From contig NZHC01000083.1 in the NCBI GenBank assembly GCA_002689655.1, forward strand, positions 181,934 through 218,510: a stretch of DNA of 36,577 nt, in the 5' to 3' direction. The stretch comes from Rhodopirellula sp. GTDB lineage: Bacteria > Planctomycetota > Planctomycetia > Pirellulales > Pirellulaceae. A program made the translations under genes and the position numbers. This document shows, in pieces, positions 36,431 through 36,577 of this stretch. The notes below the pieces were generated by a model. The model was given only the letters and a program-made list of their open reading frames with translations, searched no databases and was not told the origin of the DNA. The stretch's first letter is position 1, and each line of letters starts with the position of its first letter.

Positions 36431-36577
36431 TCATTCGACTGTATGAACCACCATCAAATTGTGGGCTTTGTCAACGACGCCAGTGCCCGTTACAAAAACG
36501 ACGTGGTCGTGTTGTCGAAGGTGGGTATGCTCATGCCCCCAACGGCACATTTGATCAATGAAAAGTGAGGTGTCTTC
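36431..36577 (-). CDS. pyk: Pyruvate kinase, C-terminal end (cut by window edge)
   Basis: The last 48 codons and stop of a gene entering from the right edge on the minus strand. The translation includes HDHVVFVTGTGVVDKAHNLM and ends VVHTVE. It matches the final beta strand and loop of the pyruvate kinase C-terminal domain ('vvxxGxx....TNxixvhxv'), the allosteric effector region of the enzyme that converts phosphoenolpyruvate and ADP to pyruvate and ATP. Only the end is visible, so length and active site cannot be judged. The assignment is by resemblance of the tail and is moderately sure. Confidence 0.7.
   Translation of the reverse strand, partial: EDTSLFIDQMCRWGHEHTHLRQHDHVVFVTGTGVVDKAHNLMVVHTVE

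Overview
The window looks like chromosomal DNA of a planctomycete, probably of the Rhodopirellula/Pirellulaceae type. The reasons are a bacterial hpnCDE-type squalene synthesis cluster beside ispH, an alpha2-type glycyl-tRNA synthetase, weak Shine-Dalgarno signals, and above all three consecutive very large extracellular-type proteins. These carry the planctomycete N-terminal 'LEPR-XLL'-like motif and dockerin-type calcium-binding repeats. This assignment rests on protein family recognition only; no search was run.

Left part (1-11027): housekeeping and isoprenoid genes. At the left edge is the 5' part of an rtcB RNA ligase gene (minus strand). Behind it lies a decayed 3' remnant of an NhaC-type Na+/H+ antiporter gene with stops and a frame change. 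ispH (minus) supplies IPP/DMAPP and is divergent from a plus-strand operon hpnC-hpnD-hpnE, which condenses two farnesyl diphosphates into squalene through presqualene diphosphate and hydroxysqualene. The last gene of that operon encodes a fusion of a class II-like DNA photolyase with a renalase-like FAD/NAD(P) oxidoreductase. In planctomycetes the HpnCDE route is known to feed C30 carotenoids, so a photoprotection theme is plausible. On the minus strand follow glycyl-tRNA synthetase and a TPR lipoprotein.

Right part (11028-35866): about 24 kb encode three surface/secreted proteins of about 5287, 853 and 1815 residues, all on the plus strand and each apparently with its own promoter region. 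They share a core motif ESLE[QK]RxLLA near the N-terminus, two-part dockerin domains and a short EGEA tag beside the dockerin. The 5287-residue protein is a mosaic of beta-helix, PPC-like, GEVED and repeat domains, and contains what looks like a metalloprotease domain whose zinc site has been erased. The 853-residue protein has an intact HExxH...DEY zinc-peptidase signature. The 1815-residue protein is an adhesin-like chain of nine VCBS/cadherin-like repeats with a SdrD B-like domain. The three may act together at the cell surface, but the partners of their dockerins are not in the window.

Right edge (35867-36577): a clear intrinsic terminator, a small conserved-looking hypothetical gene that starts after it, and the C-terminal end of pyruvate kinase on the minus strand. 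No tRNA, rRNA, CRISPR array, insertion sequence or integrase was seen.
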